This document shows positions 23,426 to 33,500 of a stretch of DNA of 52,719 nt, piece by piece. The notes beneath the pieces were generated by a model. The model searched no databases, was not told where the DNA came from, and was given only the letters and a program-made list of their open reading frames with translations. The stretch is taken from NCBI GenBank assembly GCA_050944055.1, contig JBMNQI010000006.1, positions 1-52,719 of the forward strand, in the 5' to 3' direction. Every line of letters begins with the position of its first letter. The stretch's first letter is position 1. This DNA is from JBMNQI01 sp050944055. Lineage in GTDB: Bacteria; Bacillota; Clostridia; Oscillospirales; Oscillospiraceae. A program made the translations under genes and the position numbers.

Positions 23426-25057
23426 ATGGCCGAAAGGAAACTGAGCATAGAAGTCGGCGAGCGCCTTGTCAAGGCGTGCGTTACCGGGAAGAAGGGAAGG
23501 CTGCCGGCCCAGAGCTTCACGTTCCTCGCTCCCGCCGGCGCCGTGGCCGACGGGCAGATAAACGATCCGGAGGCTCTGGCGCAGGCGCTTTGCGCCGAGC
23601 TGGAGCAAAGAGGCATAAAGCTGCGCAAGGCAGTTTTCTCGCTTGTTTCCGGCAAGGTCGCCGCGCGCGAAGTAACGCTTCCCCCGATAAAGGAAAACCG
23701 GCTCAAAACACTGATTGAAAACAACGCCTCGGAGTACTTCCCCGTCGATATGAGCAAGTACCATATCTCGTACACGATTTTGGACTTCGTGCCCAAGGGC
23801 GATAACGCGGGATACAGGGTGCTTGTCCTCGCCGTGCCTCTCTCGATACTGGAGGGCTATTTCAAGCTCGCCGAGGCGGCGGGGCTCCAGATTGAGGCTA
23901 TCGACTACGGCGGGAACAGCCAGTTCCGCGAGCTGGAAAACAAGTGCGGCGACGAAGTCACGATGTGCATTAACGTCAACTGCAACACGACAAGCATATC
24001 GTTTATCAAAGGGAAGAGCCTCATGCTGCACCGCTTCCTCTCAATCGGCGCTGAGGAGCTTGTTCTCAATTACATCAGCGCCGCGAACATGAGCGAGGAG
24101 AGCTATATAGAGGCGCTGGAGAAGCTTTCCTCCGGCAATATCGAGGACGTCTGCCAGGTGCTGCCCGAGGCCGACGTAAAAGAGAGCCTTAGCCGGCTTG
24201 TCAGCAACATCGTGCGCACGGCGGAGTATTTCAACTCCAGCAACTGGGAAACGCCCGTCGAGAAGCTCGTGCTTATGGGATGCTGCGGCAACGTCGCGGG
24301 CCTGCGGGAGGAGCTAAGCGAGGCCGTCTCCCTGCCGACAGTGTACTTAGATGCGCTTCCCGGCTTCGCGGGATACGGCAAGGAAGCGGCACAGACGATT
24401 TCGGCCTATATATGCTGCTTGGGCAGCTCCATAAAGCCGGTCGACTTCATGCCCCGCCAGTTCATAAAAGGCAAGAAGAAAGGGAGCGAGAAGCCGAAGT
24501 CGATTAAGGCGGCGGTCTTCATACTCGTTTTATGCGTGCTCGTGTCCGGAGCCATGTCGGCTTTCTCGGTATGGAATTACACGATGGTCAAAAATGAGAA
24601 GCAGAAGCTTGAGCAGAAGATAACCGACCTCAGCCCGGCCGAGGGCGAATACCTCGCCTATCTTGATTACCAGAGCGGCGTGACTGACCTTGAAAGCCTC
24701 GCCGCGCTGACTGACTCGCCGAACGACGAACTGCTTAGCTTCATTGGCGAGCTTGAGAAAAAGATGCCGAGGGAGATACGCGTGCTCTCCGCCATGTGCA
24801 CGACGACGGGCGTCGATATGAACGTGACCGTGGACAGCCTGGAGCAGGCCGCCATGGTAATCGTGCAGCTTCGCAGGTTCGAGAGTCTGAGCGACGTGGT
24901 TGTCGGCGCGATAGCCGAAATCGAGGACGACAGCGGTATAAGCTTCATTACCTTCGCGGTAAGCTGCGTATATAAAGACACCTCCCCCGCGCCCGAGGCA
25001 CAGCCGCCCGCCGCGGCTCCGGCCGAAAGCGGAGACGCGCTGGAAGCGGCCGAATAA
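23426..25057 (+). CDS. pilM: PilM-PilN fusion protein of the pilus alignment complex
   Basis: A 543-residue protein that joins two parts usually encoded separately. Residues 1-345 form an actin-like PilM ATPase (LSIEVGERLVKACV, the ASEYFPVDMSKYHISYTILD segment, and LMGCCGNVAGLREELSE). Residues 349-360 are basic, 362-383 form one membrane helix, and 385-543 form a PilN-like part: coiled coil, then LLSFIGELEKKMPREIRVLSAM and LEQAAMVIVQLRRFESLSDVVVG. The family PilN normally gives PilM its docking tail; here both are one chain. A low-complexity A/P/E tail ends it. PilO follows after 12 bases. Confidence 0.85.
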   Translation: MAERKLSIEVGERLVKACVTGKKGRLPAQSFTFLAPAGAVADGQINDPEALAQALCAELEQRGIKLRKAVFSLVSGKVAAREVTLPPIKENRLKTLIENNASEYFPVDMSKYHISYTILDFVPKGDNAGYRVLVLAVPLSILEGYFKLAEAAGLQIEAIDYGGNSQFRELENKCGDEVTMCINVNCNTTSISFIKGKSLMLHRFLSIGAEELVLNYISAANMSEESYIEALEKLSSGNIEDVCQVLPEADVKESLSRLVSNIVRTAEYFNSSNWETPVEKLVLMGCCGNVAGLREELSEAVSLPTVYLDALPGFAGYGKEAAQTISAYICCLGSSIKPVDFMPRQFIKGKKKGSEKPKSIKAAVFILVLCVLVSGAMSAFSVWNYTMVKNEKQKLEQKITDLSPAEGEYLAYLDYQSGVTDLESLAALTDSPNDELLSFIGELEKKMPREIRVLSAMCTTTGVDMNVTVDSLEQAAMVIVQLRRFESLSDVVVGAIAEIEDDSGISFITFAVSCVYKDTSPAPEAQPPAAAPAESGDALEAAE

Positions 25058-25069
25058 GGAGGCAGGAAT

Positions 25070-25798
25070 ATGAATTTGTCCGTAAGAGACCAGAAACTGA
25101 TACTTATACTTCTCGGGATCGTGATTTTCATAGGCGTATATCTGGGCGTCTACTCGAATTACGACAAGAAGGCGGAGGCGCTCGAGCAGGAGATGGCGGC
25201 CCTGCAGCCGCGGCTCAGCGAGCTTCAGGCTTACCGTGACAAAAGTGAGGAGTATAGGCGCGGGATTGATGAGGCAAAGGAAATAATCTCAGCCGAGCTG
25301 GGGCAGTATCCAAACGATGTGCGCTCTGAAGATATGCTGATGTACGCCGTGGAGCTGGAAAACGAGGTCGGGCTTAACGTATCCTCCGCGGCCTTCACAG
25401 AGGCCGAATATATCATGGACCTGCGCAGCGTGCGGGAAAAGGCCGACGGGAGCTATGAGACGGTTGCCGTTTCAGCCTACCGCAGCTCGATGGACGTCGC
25501 CTGCAGCCTTACATATCCGGAGCTTAAAAACACCATCGAATACATCAACTACACGCCGTACTGCACAAGGCTCAACAGTTTGGCCGTGAGCTACGACGCC
25601 GAAACTGGCGAGCTTACAGGCAGCGTGAAGATCGACAAGTATTTTATAACCGGGCTTGACGACACGTATTACGAGACCTACGTGCCGCCGATGCCGCTCG
25701 GCACAAGCAACATATTCGGGACAATTCTGCCGCCGCCGGCCGCGGAGCCGGAGGCGACGGAGGTTATAGTACCCGAGGAGCCGACGCCCGGGGCTTAG
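25070..25798 (+). CDS. pilO: PilO-like type IV pilus assembly protein
   Basis: A 242-residue bitopic membrane protein. A short cytoplasmic start is followed by a membrane helix (about 9-29), a coiled coil (about 32-85) and a ferredoxin-fold-like extracytoplasmic domain (about 90-200), as in PilO. A proline- and glutamate-rich tail ends it. Sequence likeness is weak, and the call rests on topology plus position right after the PilM-PilN fusion. AGGAGG-type site upstream of ATG. Confidence 0.75.
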   Translation: MNLSVRDQKLILILLGIVIFIGVYLGVYSNYDKKAEALEQEMAALQPRLSELQAYRDKSEEYRRGIDEAKEIISAELGQYPNDVRSEDMLMYAVELENEVGLNVSSAAFTEAEYIMDLRSVREKADGSYETVAVSAYRSSMDVACSLTYPELKNTIEYINYTPYCTRLNSLAVSYDAETGELTGSVKIDKYFITGLDDTYYETYVPPMPLGTSNIFGTILPPPAAEPEATEVIVPEEPTPGA

Positions 25799-25868
25799 AG
25801 CGCCGTACTAAGCAGGCGTTAAACGCATACGCTTTCAGCGAACGGATAAGAAAGGGGGCGGACGACAA

Positions 25869-27089
25869 TTGAAAACGCGAATCGGCGATAAGGGTTTCAC
25901 GTTTGTCGAGCTGCTTGTCGCTATCATGATACTCGGCGTCGTCGCCGGGCCGCTCCTGCACTCCATGGTCACATCCATGAGGACGGCGGCGAAAAGCCGC
26001 GAGCTCCAGAGCCAGACGCTGACAGCGCAGAACATTGCCGAGGCCTTCAACTCGTCAGAAATTAGCGATATCCTCTCGGACATAAAAATCAGGGGCGAGG
26101 TAAAAGGAATCTCCAATGACGCGGGCGTGTATATTATCGACGAGGACTCGGCCTACTCCGAGCTCGCGCCGGAAAGCGTCAATTACGGCGAAGAAAAGTA
26201 CCATATCGGGCTTAAAAACGTCTCGTTCGGCGGCAAATCATACGACGCCATGGTGACGCTGGACGCGGGAGCCTACAGCTTCAACGAGGAGCACGTGTCC
26301 ATATACACAAACATGGACGCGGTGTTCACGCAGCCGAACGACAAGTATAGAGAGGACGGGACGATAATCCCCCTAAATTCGGATTCCGTGGCCGCCGAAT
26401 ACTTCTCCTCGCAGGCCGAGTCGACCGGCGAGATCGTGGATTTTAAGAACGCTATGAACAGGACGATAGAAATCAACGTCGTCGAAAGCGGCACGAGCGC
26501 CACGGTCACCGCGAAGTACATATACGACGCCAGCTATATCGACAGGGTCGAGGCGGTTTACGACGACGAAGGCAACCTCGTTTCCGATTATTATGAGGTG
26601 CCGGTCAGCCTGCATTACGAGACGGACAAGCATTATATCTACACGGGGCAGACAAGCAAGCTTTCGAACCTCTATTTCTTCTATTACCCGAATTACAGGC
26701 CGGGCTATTTCGACAATATCAACATCTACAACAACTATTACACGCCCGACGGGGATATAAACCGCTACGGCAGCGCGCTGAAATTCACGCTGTTCCTCGT
26801 TAAGCAGGCAATGCCTGCGCCCATGCCCGGATACAAGGCAAAGCTCACGCTGACGGAGCCGCTCAATATAAACAACGAGCCTACCCTGTACCTCTGCACG
26901 AATCTTGACGACAGCTCCGTGCAGTACTGGTATAACGCGATTTTCCGGTCGCAGGAGGAAATCAACAAGGAGCTTGTGCTGACGGACGACTTAAACAGGC
27001 TATACGCCGTCACCGTGGAGCTATACAGCCCCGGCTCCGGTTTTTCCGGCGACAAACTCTATACGTTTGAAGCCACAAAGGTAGACTGA
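25869..27089 (+). CDS. Large minor pilin (PilV/GspI-like N-terminus)
   Basis: A 406-residue prepilin-like protein. The leader MKTRIGDKG is cut before FTFVELLVAIMILGVVAGPL, with Glu at +5. The head is unusually large (about 350 residues) and rich in tyrosine, asparagine and aspartate, with segments such as NLYFFYYPNYRPGYFDNINI. The start is TTG with AGGGGG upstream. It opens a run of four minor pilins likely to form the initiating tip complex. I do not recognise the head domain. Confidence 0.82.
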   Translation: MKTRIGDKGFTFVELLVAIMILGVVAGPLLHSMVTSMRTAAKSRELQSQTLTAQNIAEAFNSSEISDILSDIKIRGEVKGISNDAGVYIIDEDSAYSELAPESVNYGEEKYHIGLKNVSFGGKSYDAMVTLDAGAYSFNEEHVSIYTNMDAVFTQPNDKYREDGTIIPLNSDSVAAEYFSSQAESTGEIVDFKNAMNRTIEINVVESGTSATVTAKYIYDASYIDRVEAVYDDEGNLVSDYYEVPVSLHYETDKHYIYTGQTSKLSNLYFFYYPNYRPGYFDNINIYNNYYTPDGDINRYGSALKFTLFLVKQAMPAPMPGYKAKLTLTEPLNINNEPTLYLCTNLDDSSVQYWYNAIFRSQEEINKELVLTDDLNRLYAVTVELYSPGSGFSGDKLYTFEATKVD

Positions 27090-27128
27090 AAGACATATTC
27101 CGATGATTTTTAAGAAAGGAGGGGCCGA

Positions 27129-29315
27129 ATGGAAAAAAAACGCGGCGGTTTAAAAAGATTAATCCGCGACAACAAGGGCACGGGCATAATTACGGTGCTT
27201 GTATCCGTCGCCTTCATATCGGTGCTCGGAACCCTCCTCCTCTATATGTCCTACATCGGATACACGATGAAGGTGACGGAGCGCAAGAGCAAGGAGAATT
27301 TCTACGACGCCGAGGCCGCGATTAACGAAATACGCGTCGGCATTCAGAAGGCTGTCTCCGATTCCATAGCCGTGGCGAACACGCTGGCGCTTGAGAGGTA
27401 TAACGACCCGTCCGCCAGCGTCGAGGTGGATTTCAAGGTATATTTCAAGGACGCCATATGGAGCTGGGACGGCAACGCACTGGCCGAGACGCTTTTCATT
27501 GGCTCTCCCGACCCCGACGTCTCAAACGCGCGCTATAACTGCGCCGTGCTCAGGTCTTTCGTCGCGCCCGCAGCGGGCAGCCTGACAGTCAACAACAACG
27601 CCGACGAGGGTGATGTCGCTTTTCTTCAGAACGGCGAGGGTACGGTCACGGCCCTGATACTTAAGAACGTCAGCGTGAATTACGTGGAAAACGGGTTTGA
27701 GACAAACGTGACCACGGATATAGCCATAAACATACCGGATTTCAGGTACACGCCGTCAGTACTCGTGACGACCGCGATACAGGAATACGTTATAATAGCC
27801 AACGAGTCGCTTACGCAGAACAGCGGCGGCAGCATCACACTCAACGGCAACGTCTTCGCCGGCGCGGTCGATATTACGGGCGCAAATTCCATGGCCGTAG
27901 GCTGCGACCCGCTCACGGGGGACGACGACCCGTCCGCGTCCTACATATTTATAACCGGCGGAAAGCTCGACCCCGCGACAGGCTCCGATGCCGCCGACAG
28001 CGGGCTACTCAGCCTCGGCATGCACTCCTCGTTTAAAGCGGGCAGCGGCGTGTCCTTCTGGGCAAAGAGGCTTTCGGTGGGGCAAAACGCCGACCTTTAC
28101 CTAAACGGGCCCTCTTTCGTCGCCGACGACCTTGTGCTTCAGGGGGACGGGGCCATGGCCACGCTCTCCGGCAAGTATTTCGGCTTCGGCAGCAGCACGA
28201 CGGACGCTTCAAGGAGCAGCTCAATTATAGCCAACGGGCACGACACCCGGCTGATTCTCACTGATTCGCTGGAAACGCTCCTCCTCGCGGGGCAGTGCTT
28301 CATAGGCAGCGGCAACTTCGGGATAGGCGGCAACGTCCTGACGGGAGAGTCCATAGCCCCGAAAAGCGCGCAAATCGCCTACCTCGTGCCGCCGGAATGC
28401 CTGAATACCTCCGTATACGAGGAATTGGCGACAAACCCGGCCATATTCTACACAAGCAGCACGCCTTCAAGGAGCGCGCTCATGGCCTGCGTGGACACGT
28501 CGAAGGATTTTTGGGGCGCAAACAGCTCGATGGACGACTATAACGCGGCGGTGCAGCTTGTCTACCTGCCTCTCGGATCGCAGACGCTTGTGTATTTCTA
28601 TATGGAGTTCGCTTCGCCGGACGACGCGAGCGCCTACTTCTCGGATTATTTCCAGCACAACAGCGACAATGTTGAAAAATATCTGAAGCTCTACTGCGAC
28701 ACGCTAAGCATACCCGAGGCCGCGGACAGGTTCACGTCCGGCAACAGCCTCTATCTGGAGGACGGCAGCGCGGCGCTGCTGCCGCCGACGCACTCTGATT
28801 TTTCCACAATCGTTTCTTACTATGATAACCAGTATTCCTGCCTGAGCGTTACGCTCTCCCCGGTCGTCTCCGATACCGGAACGGTTTATTCGCACGTGGT
28901 GGACGAGGCTGCCATAGAAGCGGAGCTCCCGGCCAACGCGCAGACACCGTTTTACGGGCCGGACGGCACTACCGTGGTCGGCGTAATCTCCAGGGAAGCT
29001 TCCACCAGCGTGAGCGCGATCCGCTCGAACTACTCAGGCGGCGACGTAAAGGTCATAGTCACGACGGGCGACATTACTGTAGACAGGTATTTTGAAGGGC
29101 TTATCATAGCCGGCGGAACGATATACATACAGAATTCTCTGCGCCTTGACGACTACGCGGTTTCCACCGCCCTGCTCGGCAAATCGGAGGACGGAGACAG
29201 AACCATGCTCGACTATCTCAAGATAGGAACCGGCTCTTCCGGAAGCAGCTCTCTGGAAAGCGTGACGTGGGGCCTTGAAAAGCTTGTCAGTTACCAGAAC
29301 TGGCGCAAGCACTGA
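27129..29315 (+). CDS. PilX/GspK-like giant minor pilin
   Basis: A 728-residue protein with a pilin-like N-terminus: basic leader ending DNKG, then TGIITVLVSVAFISVLGTLL. There is no Glu at +5 (Thr instead), a trait of the GspK/PilX group at the pilus tip. The N-terminal helix continues with EAAINEIRVGIQKAVS, as in PilX. The rest (about 120-728) is rich in G, S, N and D with repeated short beta strands (ITLNGNVFAGAVDITGANSM; VKVIVTTGDITVDRYF), suggesting a beta-helix. The size is far above ordinary minor pilins. A strong GGAGG site lies before ATG. Confidence 0.78.
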   Translation: MEKKRGGLKRLIRDNKGTGIITVLVSVAFISVLGTLLLYMSYIGYTMKVTERKSKENFYDAEAAINEIRVGIQKAVSDSIAVANTLALERYNDPSASVEVDFKVYFKDAIWSWDGNALAETLFIGSPDPDVSNARYNCAVLRSFVAPAAGSLTVNNNADEGDVAFLQNGEGTVTALILKNVSVNYVENGFETNVTTDIAINIPDFRYTPSVLVTTAIQEYVIIANESLTQNSGGSITLNGNVFAGAVDITGANSMAVGCDPLTGDDDPSASYIFITGGKLDPATGSDAADSGLLSLGMHSSFKAGSGVSFWAKRLSVGQNADLYLNGPSFVADDLVLQGDGAMATLSGKYFGFGSSTTDASRSSSIIANGHDTRLILTDSLETLLLAGQCFIGSGNFGIGGNVLTGESIAPKSAQIAYLVPPECLNTSVYEELATNPAIFYTSSTPSRSALMACVDTSKDFWGANSSMDDYNAAVQLVYLPLGSQTLVYFYMEFASPDDASAYFSDYFQHNSDNVEKYLKLYCDTLSIPEAADRFTSGNSLYLEDGSAALLPPTHSDFSTIVSYYDNQYSCLSVTLSPVVSDTGTVYSHVVDEAAIEAELPANAQTPFYGPDGTTVVGVISREASTSVSAIRSNYSGGDVKVIVTTGDITVDRYFEGLIIAGGTIYIQNSLRLDDYAVSTALLGKSEDGDRTMLDYLKIGTGSSGSSSLESVTWGLEKLVSYQNWRKH

Positions 29316-29348
29316 CGATTCCGACACGCTTACGGAAGGGGGGCGTCT

Positions 29349-29873
29349 ATGAAAAGCAATAAGGGCGTTAGCTACATCGAGCTTCTTGTGGCGATTGTCA
29401 TTATAGGCATAGCGGTTACGCTCGTTTCCATGTCAATCTCTGCGATTTTTTCGCTTAACGCGAGGCAGTGCGCGAAAAAAACCGCGAGCCTTTTGTCGCA
29501 GTGCAAGGTGGACGCCATGTCCCGTACGGGCGACAATTATCTTATGATCTTCAAAAACAGCGACGGCATTTACGCCAGGTATTACATAAACGACATTCCC
29601 CGCGAGGACGAGCTCATCGGGAAGAGCAGCCTCAATTTCTCCTGCACAGGGACGGACGGCAATTCGTACTCGGACGAGGACATATTTATCTCGTTTGACC
29701 GGACCTCGGGCGCCTTCCTCCCTATCAAAGAATCCGCGGCGCTCGCCGGAGTCAGTCTTCCCGCCCTGAGCGACGACGTGTATTACGACGGCATAACCGT
29801 ATCGAGCGGCGGGAAGGCCTATACCGTCCGTATGGTCCCGAGCACAGGTAAATTCTCAGTCGTTGTATCCTAG
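29349..29873 (+). CDS. Minor pilin (GspH/FimT-like)
   Basis: A 174-residue prepilin with leader MKSNKG and mature start VSYIELLVAIVIIGIAVTL; Glu is at +5. The short beta-rich head fits GspH/FimT-type minor pilins. AAGGGGGG lies upstream of ATG. It sits between the giant PilX-like protein and a PilW-like pilin, with gaps of 33 and 11 bases, so the four are surely co-transcribed. Confidence 0.82.
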   Translation: MKSNKGVSYIELLVAIVIIGIAVTLVSMSISAIFSLNARQCAKKTASLLSQCKVDAMSRTGDNYLMIFKNSDGIYARYYINDIPREDELIGKSSLNFSCTGTDGNSYSDEDIFISFDRTSGAFLPIKESAALAGVSLPALSDDVYYDGITVSSGGKAYTVRMVPSTGKFSVVVS

Positions 29874-29884
29874 GGAGATAAGCT

Positions 29885-30484
29885 ATGGTTAAAAACAACA
29901 AGGGCTTTACGCTTCTGGAGCTTATTATCTCATTCGCCATACTCGCGGTCGTCTCCGCTTCCGTGCTCGGTTTCATGGGGGCGGGCGCGAACATATTCCG
30001 CTCCGTGTCCTCGGAGGCGGCTATCCAGTACGAGTCCCAGCTGACGCTGGCGCAGCTCCAGGAATATGTGATAGACTGCAACGGCGGCGTTTTCTTCGAC
30101 GCCGGCGAGAAAGCGCTGTTTACGCTGGATACAGACGGTACTTCCTATACCATGCAGATATTTAAGCTCGACGGCGACGAGTTATTCTTCGACAGGCAGG
30201 ACGTCGTCATCGGGGAGGACGGCTCCAGCCTGAGCTACAGCTCCATAGGCTCGGCCGCTTACTCCCCCGATCTCATGGCGTCAAACATTACGGATTTTAA
30301 TGTGGGCTTTGAACGCTTCTATGACTCCGGAAACGGCCGCTATATAGCGACCAGGGCCGTTGTCACGCTTACGCTCGGCATAGGCGGAAGGGACTTCACG
30401 GGGACGCAGGAGATCGCCTTCCGCAACAGCGTCATATACGCAGACAGTCTTGACAATATGCTCAACAAGGTCATATTCGGGTAG
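29885..30484 (+). CDS. Minor pilin (PilW/GspJ-like)
   Basis: A 199-residue prepilin with leader MVKNNKG and mature start FTLLELIISFAILAVVSASVL; Glu is at +5. The head includes TSYTMQIFKLDGDELFFDRQDV and a GspJ-like C-terminal beta region. It follows the GspH-like gene by 11 bases. Last pilin of the cluster; the giant exported protein follows after 30 bases. Confidence 0.82.
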   Translation: MVKNNKGFTLLELIISFAILAVVSASVLGFMGAGANIFRSVSSEAAIQYESQLTLAQLQEYVIDCNGGVFFDAGEKALFTLDTDGTSYTMQIFKLDGDELFFDRQDVVIGEDGSSLSYSSIGSAAYSPDLMASNITDFNVGFERFYDSGNGRYIATRAVVTLTLGIGGRDFTGTQEIAFRNSVIYADSLDNMLNKVIFG

Positions 30485-30514
30485 AACGCGTATGCAAAAG
30501 GAGGTGTGTTCGCG

Positions 30515-33500
30515 ATGAAGAAAATGATTAGTTTAAGGCGCACGCTGGCGGGCTTTCTCAGCCTCGTGCTTGTGGTTTCGCTGTGCGCCATGTTCATATT
30601 CGGCCCCGGCACGTCGGCCCGGGCAATAACATCCCTGCCGCATATCTCGCATATCCTCACCACGCAGACGGAATTCAACATAATCGAAATCATCCCCAGG
30701 GAGGGCGCGGGCAGCCTTGGTTACTATGTTTCCGGCCAGGAGCCCTTCAGCGACTGGGAGACTCTGTTTTCGGATCCTGGTTTTGTTTCAGACCGAGAGG
30801 GCAGAATCGCGTACGCCAACAGCCTGCTGTCTGCCCTGTCCGGCGCGGGGCTTCTCGGAAGAGGAGCGTCAAATCCCCTGACTTATACGGGCAGCGCTTC
30901 AAGCTATACATACGACGAAAAATACATCTGGGAGCTGACGGACGGCAGCGGAAACGCGAATCTTTCAGGCTGGAACGAGCTAAGGCTCCCGTCTGCCGAG
31001 AGCGCTTCGGTTACAGGCACGTTCAGCGAGGGGAACGGCTATTACGACGCCCTCCACGATTACGTATTCGACCGCGGCGGTGGGGATTTTGTCCAGAACA
31101 TAGAGTTCTTTTTCGCCCCCGAAAGCTTCGACCCCGATTTGGACAGCTATTTTTACTATGTACCGACATTCGCGCCTATTACATTGCTCAACCTGTATGA
31201 TCCGAAGGTCTTCAATCACGCGTGCTATACGCTGGATGAATCGACCGGCGTCTATTCGTTTTACGGCATAGTCGACGACGATATCACGCTGGAGGCGGAT
31301 ACGCAGTACTACTATGTTGACAGCGCCGGCGACCCCTTGCCGGCGGAGGATTTCTATAACGCCGCCTCTGGCACGTATAGTTTTCCCGTCGGCTGGTACG
31401 CCGCGTCGCCATACAGCGATGTCCCATTTGTGCCGGGTTCCGGCTATTTTGTCTCCAGCATAACCGGCTACATATACGACCCGGACGGCGGCAGCTATGT
31501 CTTCGTCCCGGGCGGAGCGGGCGGGACTCATACAGTTTACGCTGACACCGTCTACTATAAGGGCATGATAACGAACAACGACTGGTTCCTCAGGCATGTG
31601 TTTGATGTTTCTGCCCCGGCTTCGTCACGCATTTCGGTGAAGGTAAAAAGCGTTATGCCGGGCCAGCTGACATCGTCCATGATAAGCGGCGCGGATATGA
31701 TTGTGCTCTCGGCCGGCTTTGACCCGCAGACGCCGGGTGTTTCGCTCACCTCCGCCTATACCTCGAACGACATTTCCTCCGATTTGGCCTGGCGCGTTTA
31801 CAGCGCTATGGCCGAAGGCTGCCCTCTTATAGTAGACTACAGGCTGACCGCGCTCGGAAACCTCAATATTACGAGGCTCGCGCAGCTTTGTTTGATGGGC
31901 TATAACGAGGCGATCTCGCAGGCAAACTTCTCTACCTATTCCTACACCTGGTCGCCGCCCTCATTGAGCAACTTTGTTTCCGGGAACGTCCTGTGCTTTT
32001 ATTCCCCGTTCCAGTATTCCGGCGCTAACGAAATATCGGATCTCGCTTCGCCCTTATTTACCGCGGCCTTCAGCGCCGGCGTTATCGCAGATGGCTTTTC
32101 AGCGGTGCTCAAGGAAATTAAGAGCGAGAACTTCCTGCGCAAGGTCGACGCTCCCGGCACTACCGACCTGCTGCCGGAAGAGGTGACGCTCGCCAACTCG
32201 ATACGCTATATTGTAAACTACTCCGGCCAGCGCACTTTGTCCACGAAGGAGTATATCAGGGTGCTCGACCTTGAGCCGGGCAACGCGAAAGACGGCGCGC
32301 TGACAACGGAAACGGTGCTCGGGTGGCTGGGCGACGGCAGCGGCTACGATGCGGAGGATATATCAATAACCACCATGTCGACCGCGGAGTTCATCGGCAA
32401 GATCGAGGATATAAACGAGAAATACGACCTTGTTTACATTGGCGCGTGCATCGACGGCTTCAATACAAGGCCTGACGGCGGCGAAATTATTACAGACTAT
32501 AACGACAACGATATGGACGGGCTTATATATACAAATATCGGCGACCTATACAGGTCGAGCTCGGAATTCCGCGGCCTGCTTTCGCGCGACTCGGGCGCCG
32601 ACCACAACCTGTTCAGGTTTTCCGGCAACGACATAACGCCGTCCAAGGTGAAGGAGCTCCTCTATTTCGCTCAGGGCGGCTACCCCGTCGTCATAGCGAA
32701 CGACCTCTTCCTCCCGGCCGTATCCGACGAAACTACGCCGTTTTCCGTCAATATAAGCGCGTCTGTCAGCGGCACCACCGTGACGCTGGCTGCCCACGCG
32801 ATTGATTCCGCGAGCGGGACGACAATGAGAGCCACCTTCAGGTGGTATAGAGTAGGGTCGGGAACCGTGCTCGAGACGGATTCAAATACCACCTCCGCTT
32901 CCTACAGCTTCAGCCCCGCTCCGGGCTCGGAAAACAGATACTACTGCGTTGTCACCGCCGCCTCGTACCCCGCGGAGAACGGGCGGAGCAACAATGTGCT
33001 GGTAACATACCGCAGCGATATAACAGTAACGGTGGACACGGGAAGCTCCAGCAGAAGAGGCTATTACGGGGGCGACACAACGGCATACTACAACGCGAGT
33101 ATTTCCGCCTCTCCGGGAAGCGGCCTCAGAAACGGCGACAGCGTGACGGTCTCCGCGGTCCCGACATATACAGACGGCACGGTAATAACGGGCTATACGT
33201 CGATCTCATATCAGTGGTACGGAGCCAACAACGCGAGCTCCAGCGGCGGAACGCCTCTGCCGGGCGCGACCGGCTCCTCCATAAGGTTCACAGTCAGGAC
33301 ATCGGGCAATACTCTGAGGTATACATACAATTCTTCGAACTATAACTACTCCCATATTTTCTGCCGGATAACGCTCAACGGCGGCACCTACGCCGACAGC
33401 AAAAGAGCCTACCTCACCAGGGGCGGCAGCACCCGGAGCATAGGATATGATGACAAAAGAGAGTCGAGCGGCTATTACACCGTTTCCGCGCCAAGAACCT

